This document shows, piece by piece, positions 30,233 to 39,744 of a stretch of DNA of 64,000 nucleotides. This DNA is from Pleomorphomonas koreensis DSM 23070. Its GTDB lineage: Bacteria > Pseudomonadota > Alphaproteobacteria > Rhizobiales > Pleomorphomonadaceae. The notes beneath the pieces are model-generated. The model searched no databases, was not told where the DNA came from, and was given only the letters and a program-made list of their open reading frames with translations. The translations under genes and the position numbers were made by a program. The stretch spans positions 62,001 to 126,000 of the forward strand of contig NZ_AULH01000014.1 of the NCBI RefSeq assembly GCF_000425185.1, read 5' to 3'. How positions within the stretch are numbered: position 1 is the stretch's first letter; every line of letters begins with the position of its first letter.

Positions 30233-30892
30233 ATGCCCGTGAGGATGCCCGTGAGCCAGCCCTTCCCGCCCTTCCGCCTCGCCGTCCGCGGGCTCGGCGT
30301 CGATCGCGGCGGCCGGCGGGTGATCGAGGCCATCGATCTCGATATCAATGGCGGCGAGACGGTGCTGGTCACCGGCCCCAACGGCGTCGGCAAGTCGACG
30401 CTGCTGCGCGCCGTCGCCGGCCTGGTGCGGCCGGCCGGCGGCACGATTGCCTTCCTGTCCGATGGTATCGACGACGCCGACGAGGTCGGCCGGCACGTCC
30501 ACTATCTCGGACATCGCGACGCGGTGAAGCCGGCGCTGACGGTGGCTGAGAACCTCGCCTTCTGGCGCGACTTCCTCGGCGACGAGGGCGGCGTCCCGGT
30601 GGGGGAGGCGCTGGAGACCGTCGGTCTTCTCGACCTTGCCGCCCTGCCGGCCGGCTATCTGTCGGCGGGCCAGCGGCGGCGCCTGGCCATCGCCCGGCTG
30701 ATCGCGGCGCGCCGGCCGCTATGGCTGCTCGACGAGCCGACCGCCGCCCTCGACGCTGCCTCGGAGGCGCGGCTCACCGGCCTGATGGCCGAACACGTGG
30801 CAAGCGGTGGCGCCGTGGTCGCCGCCACCCATCTCGCCATCGGGATCGGCGCCGCCCGCTCCCTGCGCCTCGTTGCCGGGGAGACCGTCTGA
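30233..30892 (+). CDS. ccmA: Heme exporter ATP-binding protein CcmA
   Basis: ATPase of the CcmABCD complex that drives release of holo-CcmE during cytochrome c maturation. Walker A TGPNGVGKST, signature LSAGQRRRLAIARL and Walker B LWLLDEPTAALD are all intact in about 219 residues. Start is uncertain: ATG at 30233 and 30245 are both in frame and neither has a strong ribosome-binding site; I list the first. The stop overlaps the ccmB ATG by one base. Confidence 0.9.
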   Translation: MPVRMPVSQPFPPFRLAVRGLGVDRGGRRVIEAIDLDINGGETVLVTGPNGVGKSTLLRAVAGLVRPAGGTIAFLSDGIDDADEVGRHVHYLGHRDAVKPALTVAENLAFWRDFLGDEGGVPVGEALETVGLLDLAALPAGYLSAGQRRRLAIARLIAARRPLWLLDEPTAALDAASEARLTGLMAEHVASGGAVVAATHLAIGIGAARSLRLVAGETV

Positions 30893-31560
30893 TGCGGAGC
30901 CTTGCCGCCCTGTTCGTCCGCGAGCTGCGCCTCGCCGTCCGCATCGGGGGCGGCGCGCTGATGGGCGTGTTGTTCTACCTGATCGTGGTGACCACCTTCC
31001 CCTTCGCCATCGGCCCGGACCTCAACCTCCTGTCCCGCCTCGGCCCAGCCATCCTGTGGATCGGCGCGCTCCTTTCGACGCTGCTCGGGCTCGACCGGCT
31101 GTTCGAGGCCGACCGCGACGACGGCACGCTCGACCTGATGGTGATCTCCGGCCGGTCGCTGGAGCTGCTGGTGATCGTCAAGGCGACGGCCCACTGGACG
31201 GCCACCGGCCTGCCGCTGGTGATCGCCGCGCCCTTCCTGTCGCTGCTTCTGGCCATGCCCACCGACGTGACGCTGGCCACCGTGGCGACGCTCCTGGTCG
31301 GCACGCCGGCGCTGACGCTGCTCGGGGCGATCGGCGCCGGGCTGACGGTGTCACTGAGGCGCGGCGGCCTGTTGCTGCCGATCCTGATCCTGCCGTTCGC
31401 CGTACCGGTGCTGATCTTCGGCGTTGCCGCCTCGACGGCCGTCGCCTACGACGTGGCCGCCTTCCGCACGCCCTTCCTGCTCACCCTCGCCATGACGCTC
31501 TCGGCGGCGGCGATCTCGCCGATCGCCACCGCCGCCGCGCTCAGGAACGGTATCGACTGA
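30892..31560 (+). CDS. ccmB: Heme exporter protein CcmB
   Basis: Six-span membrane subunit paired with CcmA in cytochrome c maturation, 222 aa. The N-terminus FVRELRLAVRIGGGALMGVLFYLIVVTTFPFAIGPD and the FEADRDDGTLDLM loop are family hallmarks. It starts at 30892, overlapping the ccmA stop. The expected next gene, ccmC, is absent: a chemoreceptor gene on the opposite strand ends only six bases after the ccmB stop. Confidence 0.93.
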   Translation: MRSLAALFVRELRLAVRIGGGALMGVLFYLIVVTTFPFAIGPDLNLLSRLGPAILWIGALLSTLLGLDRLFEADRDDGTLDLMVISGRSLELLVIVKATAHWTATGLPLVIAAPFLSLLLAMPTDVTLATVATLLVGTPALTLLGAIGAGLTVSLRRGGLLLPILILPFAVPVLIFGVAASTAVAYDVAAFRTPFLLTLAMTLSAAAISPIATAAALRNGID

Positions 31561-31566
31561 CGAAGA

Positions 31567-33585
31567 TCACGCTGCCCGGATGGTGGCGAGGAAGCTCTGA
31601 AGTTCCGACTGCAGCCGCTCGGCCTGAGCCGACAGCGCCTCGGAGGCGTGCAGTACTTCCTGGGCGGCAGCGGCCGACTGGCTCGCCGCCTCGCCGACCT
31701 CGCCGATATTGCTGGCTACCGTGCTGGTACCGCCGGCCGCCTTCTGCACGGAATCGGCGATCTCCTGCGTTGCCATGCCCTGGTCGCGCACCGAGCCGGC
31801 CACCATGTTCGACACCTTGGAAATGTGGCCGATGGTCTCGGTGATGCGCATGATGGCGTCGCTGGAATCGGCGGTCGACGCCTGGATCGCCGCCACCTGG
31901 GCGCCGATCTCGCTGGTCGCCTTGGCGGTCTGGTCGGCGAGCTGCTTCACTTCCGCCGCGACGACGGCGAAACCCTTGCCGGCCTCGCCGGCCCGCGCCG
32001 CCTCGATGGTGGCGTTGAGGGCGAGGAGGTTGGTCTGGCCGGCGATGGTGTTGATCAGGTCGACGACGGCGCCGATCTTCCTGGCCGCCTCCGACAGCTC
32101 GCGCACCTTGGCGGCCGTCTCCGAGGCGTCGCGCACCGCCTGCGAGGCGACTTCCGTCGATTCGTTGACCTGGCGGCCGATCTCGGAGATCGACGAGGCC
32201 AGCTCCTCGGCGGCGGCGGCCACCGTGCCGACGCCGGCCGACGCCGCCTCGGAGGCGGTGGCGACGGTCGATGCCTTCTGCGTCACGTCGGCGGAGGAAT
32301 GGGACAGCGTCTGGGCCGAGCCGTTGAGCTGGCCGGCGGCGGCGGCCAGCGACGAGGCGATGCCGCCGACCGTCTGCTCGAACATGTCGGCGAGCTGCCG
32401 CACCTCGGCGCGTCGCAGTTCGGCCTGGGCGGCGGCGTCGGCCTCGCGGGCGGCGCGCGCCCCGGCGGCCTGGGCGAGGCCGGTCTTGAACACCTCCAGC
32501 GCCTCGGCCATGGCGCCCACCTCGTCCTTGCGGCCGAGGCCCGGCACCACCGTGGCGAGATCGCCGTCCGACACCTTTTCCATGGCGCGCGAGATGGCGA
32601 CCACCGGCCGCGAAATCGAGCGGCCGATGACCAGCGCCAGGGCGATGGCGCCGAACAGCGACACGGCCGCGACGATCAGCAGCATGCGGCGGATGGTCTC
32701 GATCAGCCCGGTGGTGGCGACGCCGATCGACGTCGATTCGATGGAGGCGGCGGAGCGCACGCCAGCCACCTTGTCGGCGATGGCCGTCGAGGCGTTGGTG
32801 AGGTCCTTGGCGGTCAGTGTCCGGAGGTCGGCGGCGATCTGGTTGGCCTGACGATAGGCCTCCTGATAGGTGGTGGCCGACTTCAGCACCTTGCCGAGCG
32901 TCGCCGCCTCCTGGCCCTCGCCGACCGCCTTGATCACCAGGTTGAGGCGCTGGACCAGGCCGTTGAAGCCGGCGTCGGCCGCCTTGAGGTCATCGGCGGT
33001 GCCGCTGTTCATCAGCTTGTAGACCGCCAGACGGCCGGCATTGTACTGCTCGGTGGCCTTGGTGGCGATCGGCAGCAACTCCGGCTTGCCGAGCTTGTCG
33101 ACCTTGGAGGAGAAGAACAGCATGTCGTTCTTCAGCTTCTCGCCGAGCGGCTCGACGCTGTCGCGGATGATCTTCTGCTGGCCGGTCTTGAGGTCGATGA
33201 GCCGGTTCAGCACGCCGCCGTAACCCTCGAACAGCGAGGCGATGGCCGCCATGTCGTCCTTGCGGGCGCCGCTTTCGATCTTGCTGACGGCGCTGGCGAT
33301 CGAGGCGCGCGTCGTTTCGGCCGCCGCCTTGGCGTCGGAGAGCGCCGTCTCGCTGCCGGAAACGAGATAGGTATCCACCTTGGCGCTGAGATCGCGGAAA
33401 GCGTAGTCGATGTCGCGCGTCAGCTCCACCTCGTCGACGCGCTGGCGATGCTGGGCGAAGGAGCGTTCGAAGGAACTGAGCGAAAAGAGAGAAAGGCCGG
33501 CGCAGGCGATCAGCAGCGCGATGATCAGCGCGAAGGCCACGAATACCTTGGAGCCGATGGACAGATTGTTGAACAGACGCGCCAT
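31567..33585 (-). CDS. Membrane methyl-accepting chemotaxis protein (HAMP type)
   Basis: 672-residue transmembrane chemoreceptor. TM1 is near residues 13-36, a long helical periplasmic sensor of ~260 residues follows (possibly of the helical-bimodular or 4HB class), TM2 is near 303-325 ([21 protein letters not shown]), then HAMP, then the signalling domain with the conserved tip [37 protein letters not shown]. The start at 33585 ([14 protein letters not shown]) has GGGGGAAG upstream; the frame to 33723 adds an unsupported extension. The ligand is unknown. Convergent with ccmB by six bases. Confidence 0.92.
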   Translation of the reverse strand: MARLFNNLSIGSKVFVAFALIIALLIACAGLSLFSLSSFERSFAQHRQRVDEVELTRDIDYAFRDLSAKVDTYLVSGSETALSDAKAAAETTRASIASAVSKIESGARKDDMAAIASLFEGYGGVLNRLIDLKTGQQKIIRDSVEPLGEKLKNDMLFFSSKVDKLGKPELLPIATKATEQYNAGRLAVYKLMNSGTADDLKAADAGFNGLVQRLNLVIKAVGEGQEAATLGKVLKSATTYQEAYRQANQIAADLRTLTAKDLTNASTAIADKVAGVRSAASIESTSIGVATTGLIETIRRMLLIVAAVSLFGAIALALVIGRSISRPVVAISRAMEKVSDGDLATVVPGLGRKDEVGAMAEALEVFKTGLAQAAGARAAREADAAAQAELRRAEVRQLADMFEQTVGGIASSLAAAAGQLNGSAQTLSHSSADVTQKASTVATASEAASAGVGTVAAAAEELASSISEIGRQVNESTEVASQAVRDASETAAKVRELSEAARKIGAVVDLINTIAGQTNLLALNATIEAARAGEAGKGFAVVAAEVKQLADQTAKATSEIGAQVAAIQASTADSSDAIMRITETIGHISKVSNMVAGSVRDQGMATQEIADSVQKAAGGTSTVASNIGEVGEAASQSAAAAQEVLHASEALSAQAERLQSELQSFLATIRAA

Positions 33586-33758
33586 CGCTTCTTCCCCCGA
33601 ATTGCCGGCAAACCGTCCGGCCCGCGTGCCACCGGCCGCGACAAGATGCGGCGGCGCGAGGCCGAACCGCGGGCGACCTTGCGTATCGAGCGATAATAGG
33701 GGAGCGCTGTTAAAGTTTTCCAAACAATAGGCGGGCCGCCTTGCCGATTAACCCATGT

Positions 33759-33806
33759 AAAAAATAACAATAAACACCGGCATTCCCGCAGGCCGGACCG
33801 CCGGTG
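33759..33806 (-). terminator. Terminator of the hydroxyacid dehydrogenase gene
   Basis: On the minus strand CACCGGC (33806-33800) and GCCGGTG (33781-33775) pair around an 18-nt loop and are followed by TTTATTGTTATTTTTTA. It lies 40 bases after the dehydrogenase stop and upstream of the chemoreceptor leader, separating the two minus-strand genes. Confidence 0.6.
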
Positions 33807-33846
33807 TCGCCGAAGCCTCGGCAAGACGGAGACCGGACGGCAGCGT

Positions 33847-34803
33847 TCATCGCCGCCGTTTGAGCACGGCGCTCGGCAGCTCGTCGCCGGCGAAATGCGC
33901 CGCGAGGTTGGCGCGCACCAGCGCGCCCATCGCCTGGCGCGAGCCCAGCGTGGCGCTGCCCTGGTGGGGTGACAGCACGACGTTGTCGAAGCCGGCAAAG
34001 CGCCGGTCGATTCTGGGCTCGCCCATGAAGACGTCGAGCCCGGCGCCGCCGATGGCGCCGCTTTCGAGCGCGGCGATCAGCGCCGCCTCGTCGACGGTGC
34101 TGCCGCGCGAGATGTTGACGAACAGGCCGTCCTTGCCGAGGGCGGCGAGCACGGCGGCGCCGATCAGGCCGGCGGTGCCGTCGCCGCCGGCCACCGTCAC
34201 CACCAGGATGTCGGCCCAGGCGGCCAGCGCGTCCAGCGTCGGGAAGGCCCGCCAGGGGGCGGCCGGCTTCGGCGAGCGGTTCCAATAGCCGATCTCGGTG
34301 TCGAAGCCGGCGAAGCGGCGGGCGATCGCCTCGCCGATGCGGCCGAGCCCGACGATGCCGACCTTGCGGCCGGAGATGCCGCCGGTGGCGAGCGGCGGGG
34401 TGCCGGTCTCCCAGGCGCCCGACCGGACGAAGGCGTCGCCCGCCACGATGCGGCGGGCGAGCGCCAGCGTCAGCGCCAGGGCGAGGTCGGCGACGTCGGC
34501 GGTGAGCACGTCGGGCGTGTTGGAGACGGCGATGTTGCGCCGACGGGCCGCGTCGAGGTCGACCTTGTCGTAGCCGACGCCGTAGACGGCGATCAGTTCC
34601 AGCGCCGGCAGCGCCTCGATCAGCGCCGCGTCGACGCGCTGGCCGCCCGAGGCGACCAGCGCCCGCACGCCGGAAAGCGCCTGCATCCGCCCGTCGGCCG
34701 GCGGATCGACCAGCCGGTAGGCGGCGCGCATCGGCGCGAGATCCCACTCGGGCATCGGCGACAGCAGCAGCACCTCGGGGCGGGACGAAGGGATGACGGA
34801 CAT
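33847..34803 (-). CDS. D-isomer 2-hydroxyacid dehydrogenase (GhrB-like)
   Basis: NAD(P)-dependent reductase of the D-2-hydroxyacid family, likely acting on hydroxypyruvate, glyoxylate or a 2-keto sugar acid. The Rossmann motif GIVGLGRIGEAIARR, the catalytic Arg in NISRGSTVDEAAL, and the Glu/His pair ending in LSPHQGSATLGSR are present. Length from the ATG at 34803 is 318 aa, with GGAG eight bases upstream. It is divergent from the SMP-30 lactonase gene, suggesting a shared control region and a sugar-acid role. Confidence 0.88.
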   Translation of the reverse strand: MSVIPSSRPEVLLLSPMPEWDLAPMRAAYRLVDPPADGRMQALSGVRALVASGGQRVDAALIEALPALELIAVYGVGYDKVDLDAARRRNIAVSNTPDVLTADVADLALALTLALARRIVAGDAFVRSGAWETGTPPLATGGISGRKVGIVGLGRIGEAIARRFAGFDTEIGYWNRSPKPAAPWRAFPTLDALAAWADILVVTVAGGDGTAGLIGAAVLAALGKDGLFVNISRGSTVDEAALIAALESGAIGGAGLDVFMGEPRIDRRFAGFDNVVLSPHQGSATLGSRQAMGALVRANLAAHFAGDELPSAVLKRRR

Positions 34804-34949
34804 GGGAAGACTCCGGCGGCGGACGGCGAGCGAGGGGGCACGAGGCGGTTGCCGCGTCCTTGACGCCCTCCATTCGTATGACAATAGTGCCGTCGTCGCG
34901 CAAGCCGACACGGGCGAAGATTGCCCGCGGCCGCGCCGGGGAGGACAGC

Positions 34950-35891
34950 ATGGCCGACTACGAAGCCTTCGACGACCGTTTCTGGTCGCTGGTCATCGGC
35001 AGCGCCGCCATCGAGCAACTGTGGTCGGGCGGCCGCTGGGTGGAGGGGCCGGTCTACGTGCCGGCCGCCAAGGCCGTCGTCTGGTCGGACATCCCCGAGG
35101 ATCGGTTGATGCGCTACGACGAGACGAGCGGCGCCGTCTCGGTGTTCGAGCATCCCTGCGGCTACCACAACGGCCATGCGCTCGACGCCTTCGGCCGCAT
35201 CGTCGCCTGCGAGCACGGCGGCCGCCGCATCTCCCGCCTCGGTTTCGACGGCCGATGGCAGACGATCGTCGACCGCTTCGAGGGCAAGCGGCTCAACTCG
35301 CCCAACGACGTGGTGGTGAAGTCGGACGGCAGCATCTGGTTCTCCGACCCGAGCTACGGCATCGACAGCGACTACGAGGGCCACGCGGCAGAGAGCGAGA
35401 TCGGCGCCTGCCACGTCTACCGCCACGACCCGGAGAGCGGCGAGACGACGGCGGTGATCACCAGCCTTTCCAGACCCAACGGCCTCGCCTTCTCGCCCGA
35501 CGAGCGCATCCTCTACGTCTCCGACACCGGCGCCACCCATGTGTCCGGCCATCCCAGGGCGATCCACGCCTTCGACATGACGGCCGACGGCCGTGCCGTG
35601 GCGGGTGCCGGGCGCCCCTTCGCCACCGCCGACGCCGACCTGTTCGACGGCTTCCGCGTCGATACCGCCGGCAATATCTGGACGTCCTGCGGCGACGGCG
35701 TCCGCATCTACGCCGCCGACGGCACGCTGCTCGGCCGCATCAACATTCCCGGTCCGGTCTCCAACCTCTGCTTCGGCGGCGCCAAGCGCAATCGTCTCTA
35801 CATCACCGCCAAATGGTCGCTCTATGCGGTCTATGTCCACGCGACGCCGGCCGGCTGGGCGAGATCGTCGGCCTGGCAAGGAGCAGCCTAG
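34950..35891 (+). CDS. SMP-30/gluconolactonase family protein
   Basis: 313-residue six-bladed beta-propeller lactonase that probably opens an aldonolactone to its sugar acid. Metal-binding residues are readable: Glu in WVEGPVYV, Asn in LNSPNDVVVKSDG, Asp in LFDGFRVDTAGNIW. The ATG at 34950 has GGGGAGGAC upstream. It lies between the divergent 2-hydroxyacid dehydrogenase and the LacI regulator and is likely part of the same catabolic locus. Confidence 0.88.
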   Translation: MADYEAFDDRFWSLVIGSAAIEQLWSGGRWVEGPVYVPAAKAVVWSDIPEDRLMRYDETSGAVSVFEHPCGYHNGHALDAFGRIVACEHGGRRISRLGFDGRWQTIVDRFEGKRLNSPNDVVVKSDGSIWFSDPSYGIDSDYEGHAAESEIGACHVYRHDPESGETTAVITSLSRPNGLAFSPDERILYVSDTGATHVSGHPRAIHAFDMTADGRAVAGAGRPFATADADLFDGFRVDTAGNIWTSCGDGVRIYAADGTLLGRINIPGPVSNLCFGGAKRNRLYITAKWSLYAVYVHATPAGWARSSAWQGAA

Positions 35892-35912
35892 TCCAAAAGT
35901 AGTGAACAACGA

Positions 35913-35928
35913 TAAGTGTTACCACTTA
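35913..35928. promoter_or_regulatory. Palindromic operator candidate near lacI-type gene
   Basis: TAAGTG and CACTTA form a perfect 6-bp inverted repeat around TTAC, 135 bases before the LacI-family start. A second perfect palindrome, CTGTCGACAG, is at 35997-36006. Either could be the operator of the regulator encoded next door; which one is not decidable by eye. Confidence 0.45.
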
Positions 35929-36063
35929 ACCAGATGTGATGACTGCGGTTTCCAGGACGCAGACCTGCATGCTGGAAGCGTTCCTACCCAAGAAAACTGT
36001 CGACAGGCCCGGCAGAATCGATATTGAACTGAGGCAATCGACAGTCTCCGGAGTTGACCCAAC

Positions 36064-37086
36064 GTGGGCGATGATCGTGCTCGGCTCAACCTGAAAAGTC
36101 TGGCCCGCCACCTCGACCTGTCGATTACAACCGTCAGTCGAGCCTTGCGCAATGGGCCGGAGGTTCGCAAGGAGACCATCGAGCGGGTCCAGAAGGCGGC
36201 GGCCGAGCTGGGCTACGTCCGCGACTTCGGCGGCCTGACGCTCCGCACCGGCCTTTCCTATTCCATCTGCGTGCTGATGTCGGCGGTGCCGCCTGATGAC
36301 ATCGCCGACACCGGCTCGGTCGGCCTGTTGCAGGGCGTGCACGAGGTGGCGCAGGCGGCCGGCTACGCCGTCACCGCCGTGCCGCTCGCCCCCGGCGCCG
36401 ATCCGATCGACGCGCTGAAGACCATCATCGACGGTCGCCGCGCCGACGGCCTGATCTTCGACCACACGCTGCCGATGGATCCGCGCGTCCGCTTCCTGCT
36501 GGAGCGCGACTTTCCCTTCGTCACCTTCGGCCGCACCGAGCTGTTCACGCCGCACGCCTGGTTCGACATCGACGACGAGGATGCCACCTTCCGCGCCGTG
36601 CACCATCTTCTCGACAGCGGCTACCGGCGCATCTGCCTGATCAACCCGCCGACCGAGTTCATGTTCTCGCAGTACCGGCTGCGCGGCTATCGCAAGGCGC
36701 TGGCCGAGGCCGGCATCGAGATCGACCCGCGGCTGATCCTCGACCTCGACCTGACCGCCCGGCGGACGCGCGCCTCGGTCAAGGATATGATGCTGCAGGA
36801 GAGCCCGCCGGACGCCTTCATCTGCGTCAACGACATCACCTCGCTCGGCATGATGACCGGCCTGCGCGACATCGGCCTCGATCCCGCCGACTTCGGCTTC
36901 TGCGCCTCCACCACCACGCGGCTGATCGAATATGTCGAGCCGACGCCGGTCAGCTTCTATTTCCCGCTGCAGGAGGCCGGCCGCCGGCTGACCCGGCTGA
37001 TGCTGCGCCGGCTGGAGGGTGAAACCGATATCACCCAGCTCCAGGAACTGGCCGCCGCCGAGATGCATGTACCGGCCAAGCGGTAG
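36064..37086 (+). CDS. LacI family transcriptional regulator
   Basis: 340-residue repressor-type regulator. The N-terminal helix-turn-helix reads LKSLARHLDLSITTVSRALRNGPEVRKETI split over residues 9-38, followed by the hinge helix segment AAAELGYVRD and a periplasmic-binding-like ligand domain to the C-terminus. Start is a GTG at 36064 with CCGGAG 12 bases upstream. Ligand should be a sugar, given the beta-mannosidase gene immediately downstream in the same orientation and the SMP-30 gene upstream. Confidence 0.92.
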   Translation: MGDDRARLNLKSLARHLDLSITTVSRALRNGPEVRKETIERVQKAAAELGYVRDFGGLTLRTGLSYSICVLMSAVPPDDIADTGSVGLLQGVHEVAQAAGYAVTAVPLAPGADPIDALKTIIDGRRADGLIFDHTLPMDPRVRFLLERDFPFVTFGRTELFTPHAWFDIDDEDATFRAVHHLLDSGYRRICLINPPTEFMFSQYRLRGYRKALAEAGIEIDPRLILDLDLTARRTRASVKDMMLQESPPDAFICVNDITSLGMMTGLRDIGLDPADFGFCASTTTRLIEYVEPTPVSFYFPLQEAGRRLTRLMLRRLEGETDITQLQELAAAEMHVPAKR

Positions 37087-37158
37087 GTTTTCCGCCTCGT
37101 CACGGCTCCGGCATCGTTTCAGTTGCCCGGTCCGGGTCGCCGGGCTATGCTTCCGTGG

Positions 37159-37188
37159 TTTTCCCGCGTCCGCCGCTCCGTGGGAAAA
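37159..37188. repeat. Inverted repeat before the beta-mannosidase gene
   Basis: TTTTCCC (37159-37165) and GGGAAAA (37182-37188) form a 7-bp inverted repeat that extends to 9 of 10 pairs around a 10-nt loop, 50 bases before the GH2 start. It could be an operator or leader hairpin between the lacI-type gene and the mannosidase gene. Confidence 0.4.
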
Positions 37189-37238
37189 GGGATGCTGATT
37201 CCTGGGGAGCAGCGGCCTCCGACCTCTTCAGGACTGCC

Positions 37239-39722
37239 ATGGCTGACCTCGTCAATCGCGCCTCCGCGACCGACCTCGCGGGAAACTGGACGCTTCACTC
37301 GGCGGATGAATCGATTTCCGTGCCCTTGCCGCTGCCGGGCGACGGGCTGTCGGCGCTGATCGCCGCCGGCGTGCTCCCCGATCCCTATGTCGGCGAGAAC
37401 GAGCTGGCGTCGCGCTGGCCGGCCGAGCGCGACTGGATCGCCCGCCGGACCTTCTTCATCGACGCCGAGGCGCTGTCCCACCCCTGGGCGATCCGCGTCG
37501 ACGGCCTCGACACGGTCGCCGAGATCAGGATCAACGGCCGGGCGGTGCTGTTCGCGGCCAGCATGTTCCGGCCGCACCGGGCCGAGCTTGCCGAAGCGCT
37601 GGAGGCCGGCGACAACACCATCGAGATCGTCTTCCGCTCCAATGCCGCCGCCGCCGTGGCCGCCGCCGCGACGCAGCCCTACGAGCAGCCCTACAGCGCC
37701 CAGATGCAGGCGTTCGCGCACATCAATCTTCTCCGCAAGGTGCAGTGCCACGCCGGCTGGGACTGGGGCATTGCGCTGATGCCGTTCGGTCTCTATGGCG
37801 CCATTCGTCTCGAACGGGATGATTTGCCGCGGATCGCCTATGTCCAGCACCGCCAGTACCATGACGGGGAGAGCGGCGCCGCCCTGGTGGAGGTCGACGT
37901 CAGGATCGAGGCGTCCTCGGACGGCGAGGAGTTGCTGACCGTCGAGTTCGCCGGCCAGCGGCACGCCCGCACGGTCGCCTATGCCGCCGGCAGCACGGTG
38001 GTCACCGCCGCCTTCCGGGTCGAGGAACCGCGCCTCTGGTGGCCGGCCGGCTCGGGCGGCCAGCCGCTCTACGATCTCGAGGCGAGCCTCGGCGACAGCG
38101 TCGTCCGCCAGCGCATCGGCCTGCGTCAGATCGAGGTGGTGATCAAGCGCGACGCCATCGGCGTGCCGCTCACCGTGCGCATCAATGGCCGCGACCTGTT
38201 CTGCCGCGGCGCCAACTGGATTCCCGCCGACGCCCTGCCGTCGCGCATCACGCCGGAGGCGGTGCGGCCGCAACTCGAGGATGCGGTGGCCGTCGGCATG
38301 AACATGCTGCGCATCTGGGGTGGCGGTCAGTACGAGCCGGACTGGTTCTACGACCTCTGCGACGAGCTCGGCATCCTGGTCTGGCAGGACATGATGTTTG
38401 CCTGCGCTCTCTATCCGGCCGACGAGCCCTTCCTCGCCGAGGTCGACCGGGAGATCGAGCACCAGGTGCGGCGGCTGTCGCACCACGCGTCGATCGCCCT
38501 CTACTGCGGCGACAACGAGGTGATCGGCGCGCTGACCTGGTTCGAGATCGCGCGGCAGAACCGCGACCGCTACCTCGTCGCCTACGACCGGCTCAACCGC
38601 ACCATCGAGCGCGCCGCCCACCGGGCCGATCCCGACCGGCTGTTCTGGCCGTCGTCGCCGTCCAAGGGGCCGCTGGACTTCGGCGACGCCTGGAAGGCGG
38701 AAGGCTCCGGCGACCAGCACATGTGGGACGTCTGGCACGGTGCCAAGTCGTTCTCGGCCTATCGCGACGTGCGGCCGCGCTTCGCCTCGGAGTTCGGCTT
38801 CCAGTCCTTCGTGTCGCTGTCGACGCTCCGCCGCTACATCGCCGAGGAAGATCTCGACATCGCCTCGCCGGCCATGGAACTGCACCAGAAGAACGCCGGC
38901 GGCAACGCCCGCATCGTCGAAACCATCTCGCGCTACTTCCGCTTTCCGAAGAATTTTGAAAACGTCGTCTATCTGAGCCAGGTGCAGCAGGGCCTCGCCA
39001 TGAAGACCGGCATCGACTTCTGGCGGTCGATCAAGCCGGAGTGCATGGGCGCGCTCTACTGGCAGCTCAACGACACCTATCCGGTGGCCTCCTGGTCGTC
39101 GATCGAATACGGCGGCCGCTGGAAGCTGCTGCACTCGATGGCCCGGCGCTTCTTCGCCGCCGTCAACGTGGTGGCGATCCCGTCGCCGGACGGCACCAGC
39201 GTCGAGCTTGTGGCCGTCAACGACACGCCCTCCGAGGTGGTGGTGTCCGGCCGGGCCTTCTGGCTGGCGACCGACGGCGGCCGCCGGCCGGCCGGCGAAT
39301 TCATGCGGACGGTGCCGGTCGACCGGGCGGTGCCGCTCCTCAGCGTGCCGGCCGACGGCGGCCGCGAGGCGGTGCTGGCCTTCGCCTGGAGCGATCCCTT
39401 CGGCGACCACCTCGATCATCTCGCCGTCACGCCCTACAAGGCGCTGCGCCTTGTGGACCCCGGCCTGACGGTGTCGGCGCAGAAGACGGGCATCGGGCAA
39501 TGGCGCTTCACCCTGAGCGCCGAGGCGCCGGCCTTCTATGTGGCGCTGGAAGCGGCGCCCTACGGCGTCTTCTCCGACAATGCCGTGCTGGTGACGCCGG
39601 ATGCGCCGGTCTCCGTCATCTGGACGTCGCGCTCGGGCGACGTCGATCCGGTCGATGGCCTCGTCGTGCGCGACCTCTGGTCGAGCTACCGGCCGGCCGG
39701 GATCGTCGTCCGTAAAGAGTGA
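37239..39722 (+). CDS. Glycoside hydrolase family 2 beta-mannosidase
   Basis: 827-residue GH2 enzyme cleaving beta-mannosides, with the Man2A-type domain order: jelly-roll N-domain (LAGNWTLHS), immunoglobulin-like domain (RLWWPAGSGGQPLYDLE), TIM barrel from about residue 300 (GANWIPADALPSR). The acid/base Glu is in YCGDNEVIGALTWF and the nucleophile Glu in RFASEFGFQSF. No signal peptide, so it is cytoplasmic and works on imported oligosaccharides. It follows the LacI-family gene by 152 bases and is probably its target. Confidence 0.92.
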   Translation: MADLVNRASATDLAGNWTLHSADESISVPLPLPGDGLSALIAAGVLPDPYVGENELASRWPAERDWIARRTFFIDAEALSHPWAIRVDGLDTVAEIRINGRAVLFAASMFRPHRAELAEALEAGDNTIEIVFRSNAAAAVAAAATQPYEQPYSAQMQAFAHINLLRKVQCHAGWDWGIALMPFGLYGAIRLERDDLPRIAYVQHRQYHDGESGAALVEVDVRIEASSDGEELLTVEFAGQRHARTVAYAAGSTVVTAAFRVEEPRLWWPAGSGGQPLYDLEASLGDSVVRQRIGLRQIEVVIKRDAIGVPLTVRINGRDLFCRGANWIPADALPSRITPEAVRPQLEDAVAVGMNMLRIWGGGQYEPDWFYDLCDELGILVWQDMMFACALYPADEPFLAEVDREIEHQVRRLSHHASIALYCGDNEVIGALTWFEIARQNRDRYLVAYDRLNRTIERAAHRADPDRLFWPSSPSKGPLDFGDAWKAEGSGDQHMWDVWHGAKSFSAYRDVRPRFASEFGFQSFVSLSTLRRYIAEEDLDIASPAMELHQKNAGGNARIVETISRYFRFPKNFENVVYLSQVQQGLAMKTGIDFWRSIKPECMGALYWQLNDTYPVASWSSIEYGGRWKLLHSMARRFFAAVNVVAIPSPDGTSVELVAVNDTPSEVVVSGRAFWLATDGGRRPAGEFMRTVPVDRAVPLLSVPADGGREAVLAFAWSDPFGDHLDHLAVTPYKALRLVDPGLTVSAQKTGIGQWRFTLSAEAPAFYVALEAAPYGVFSDNAVLVTPDAPVSVIWTSRSGDVDPVDGLVVRDLWSSYRPAGIVVRKE

Positions 39723-39744
39723 GGGATCATCCGGTGCCGCCGCC

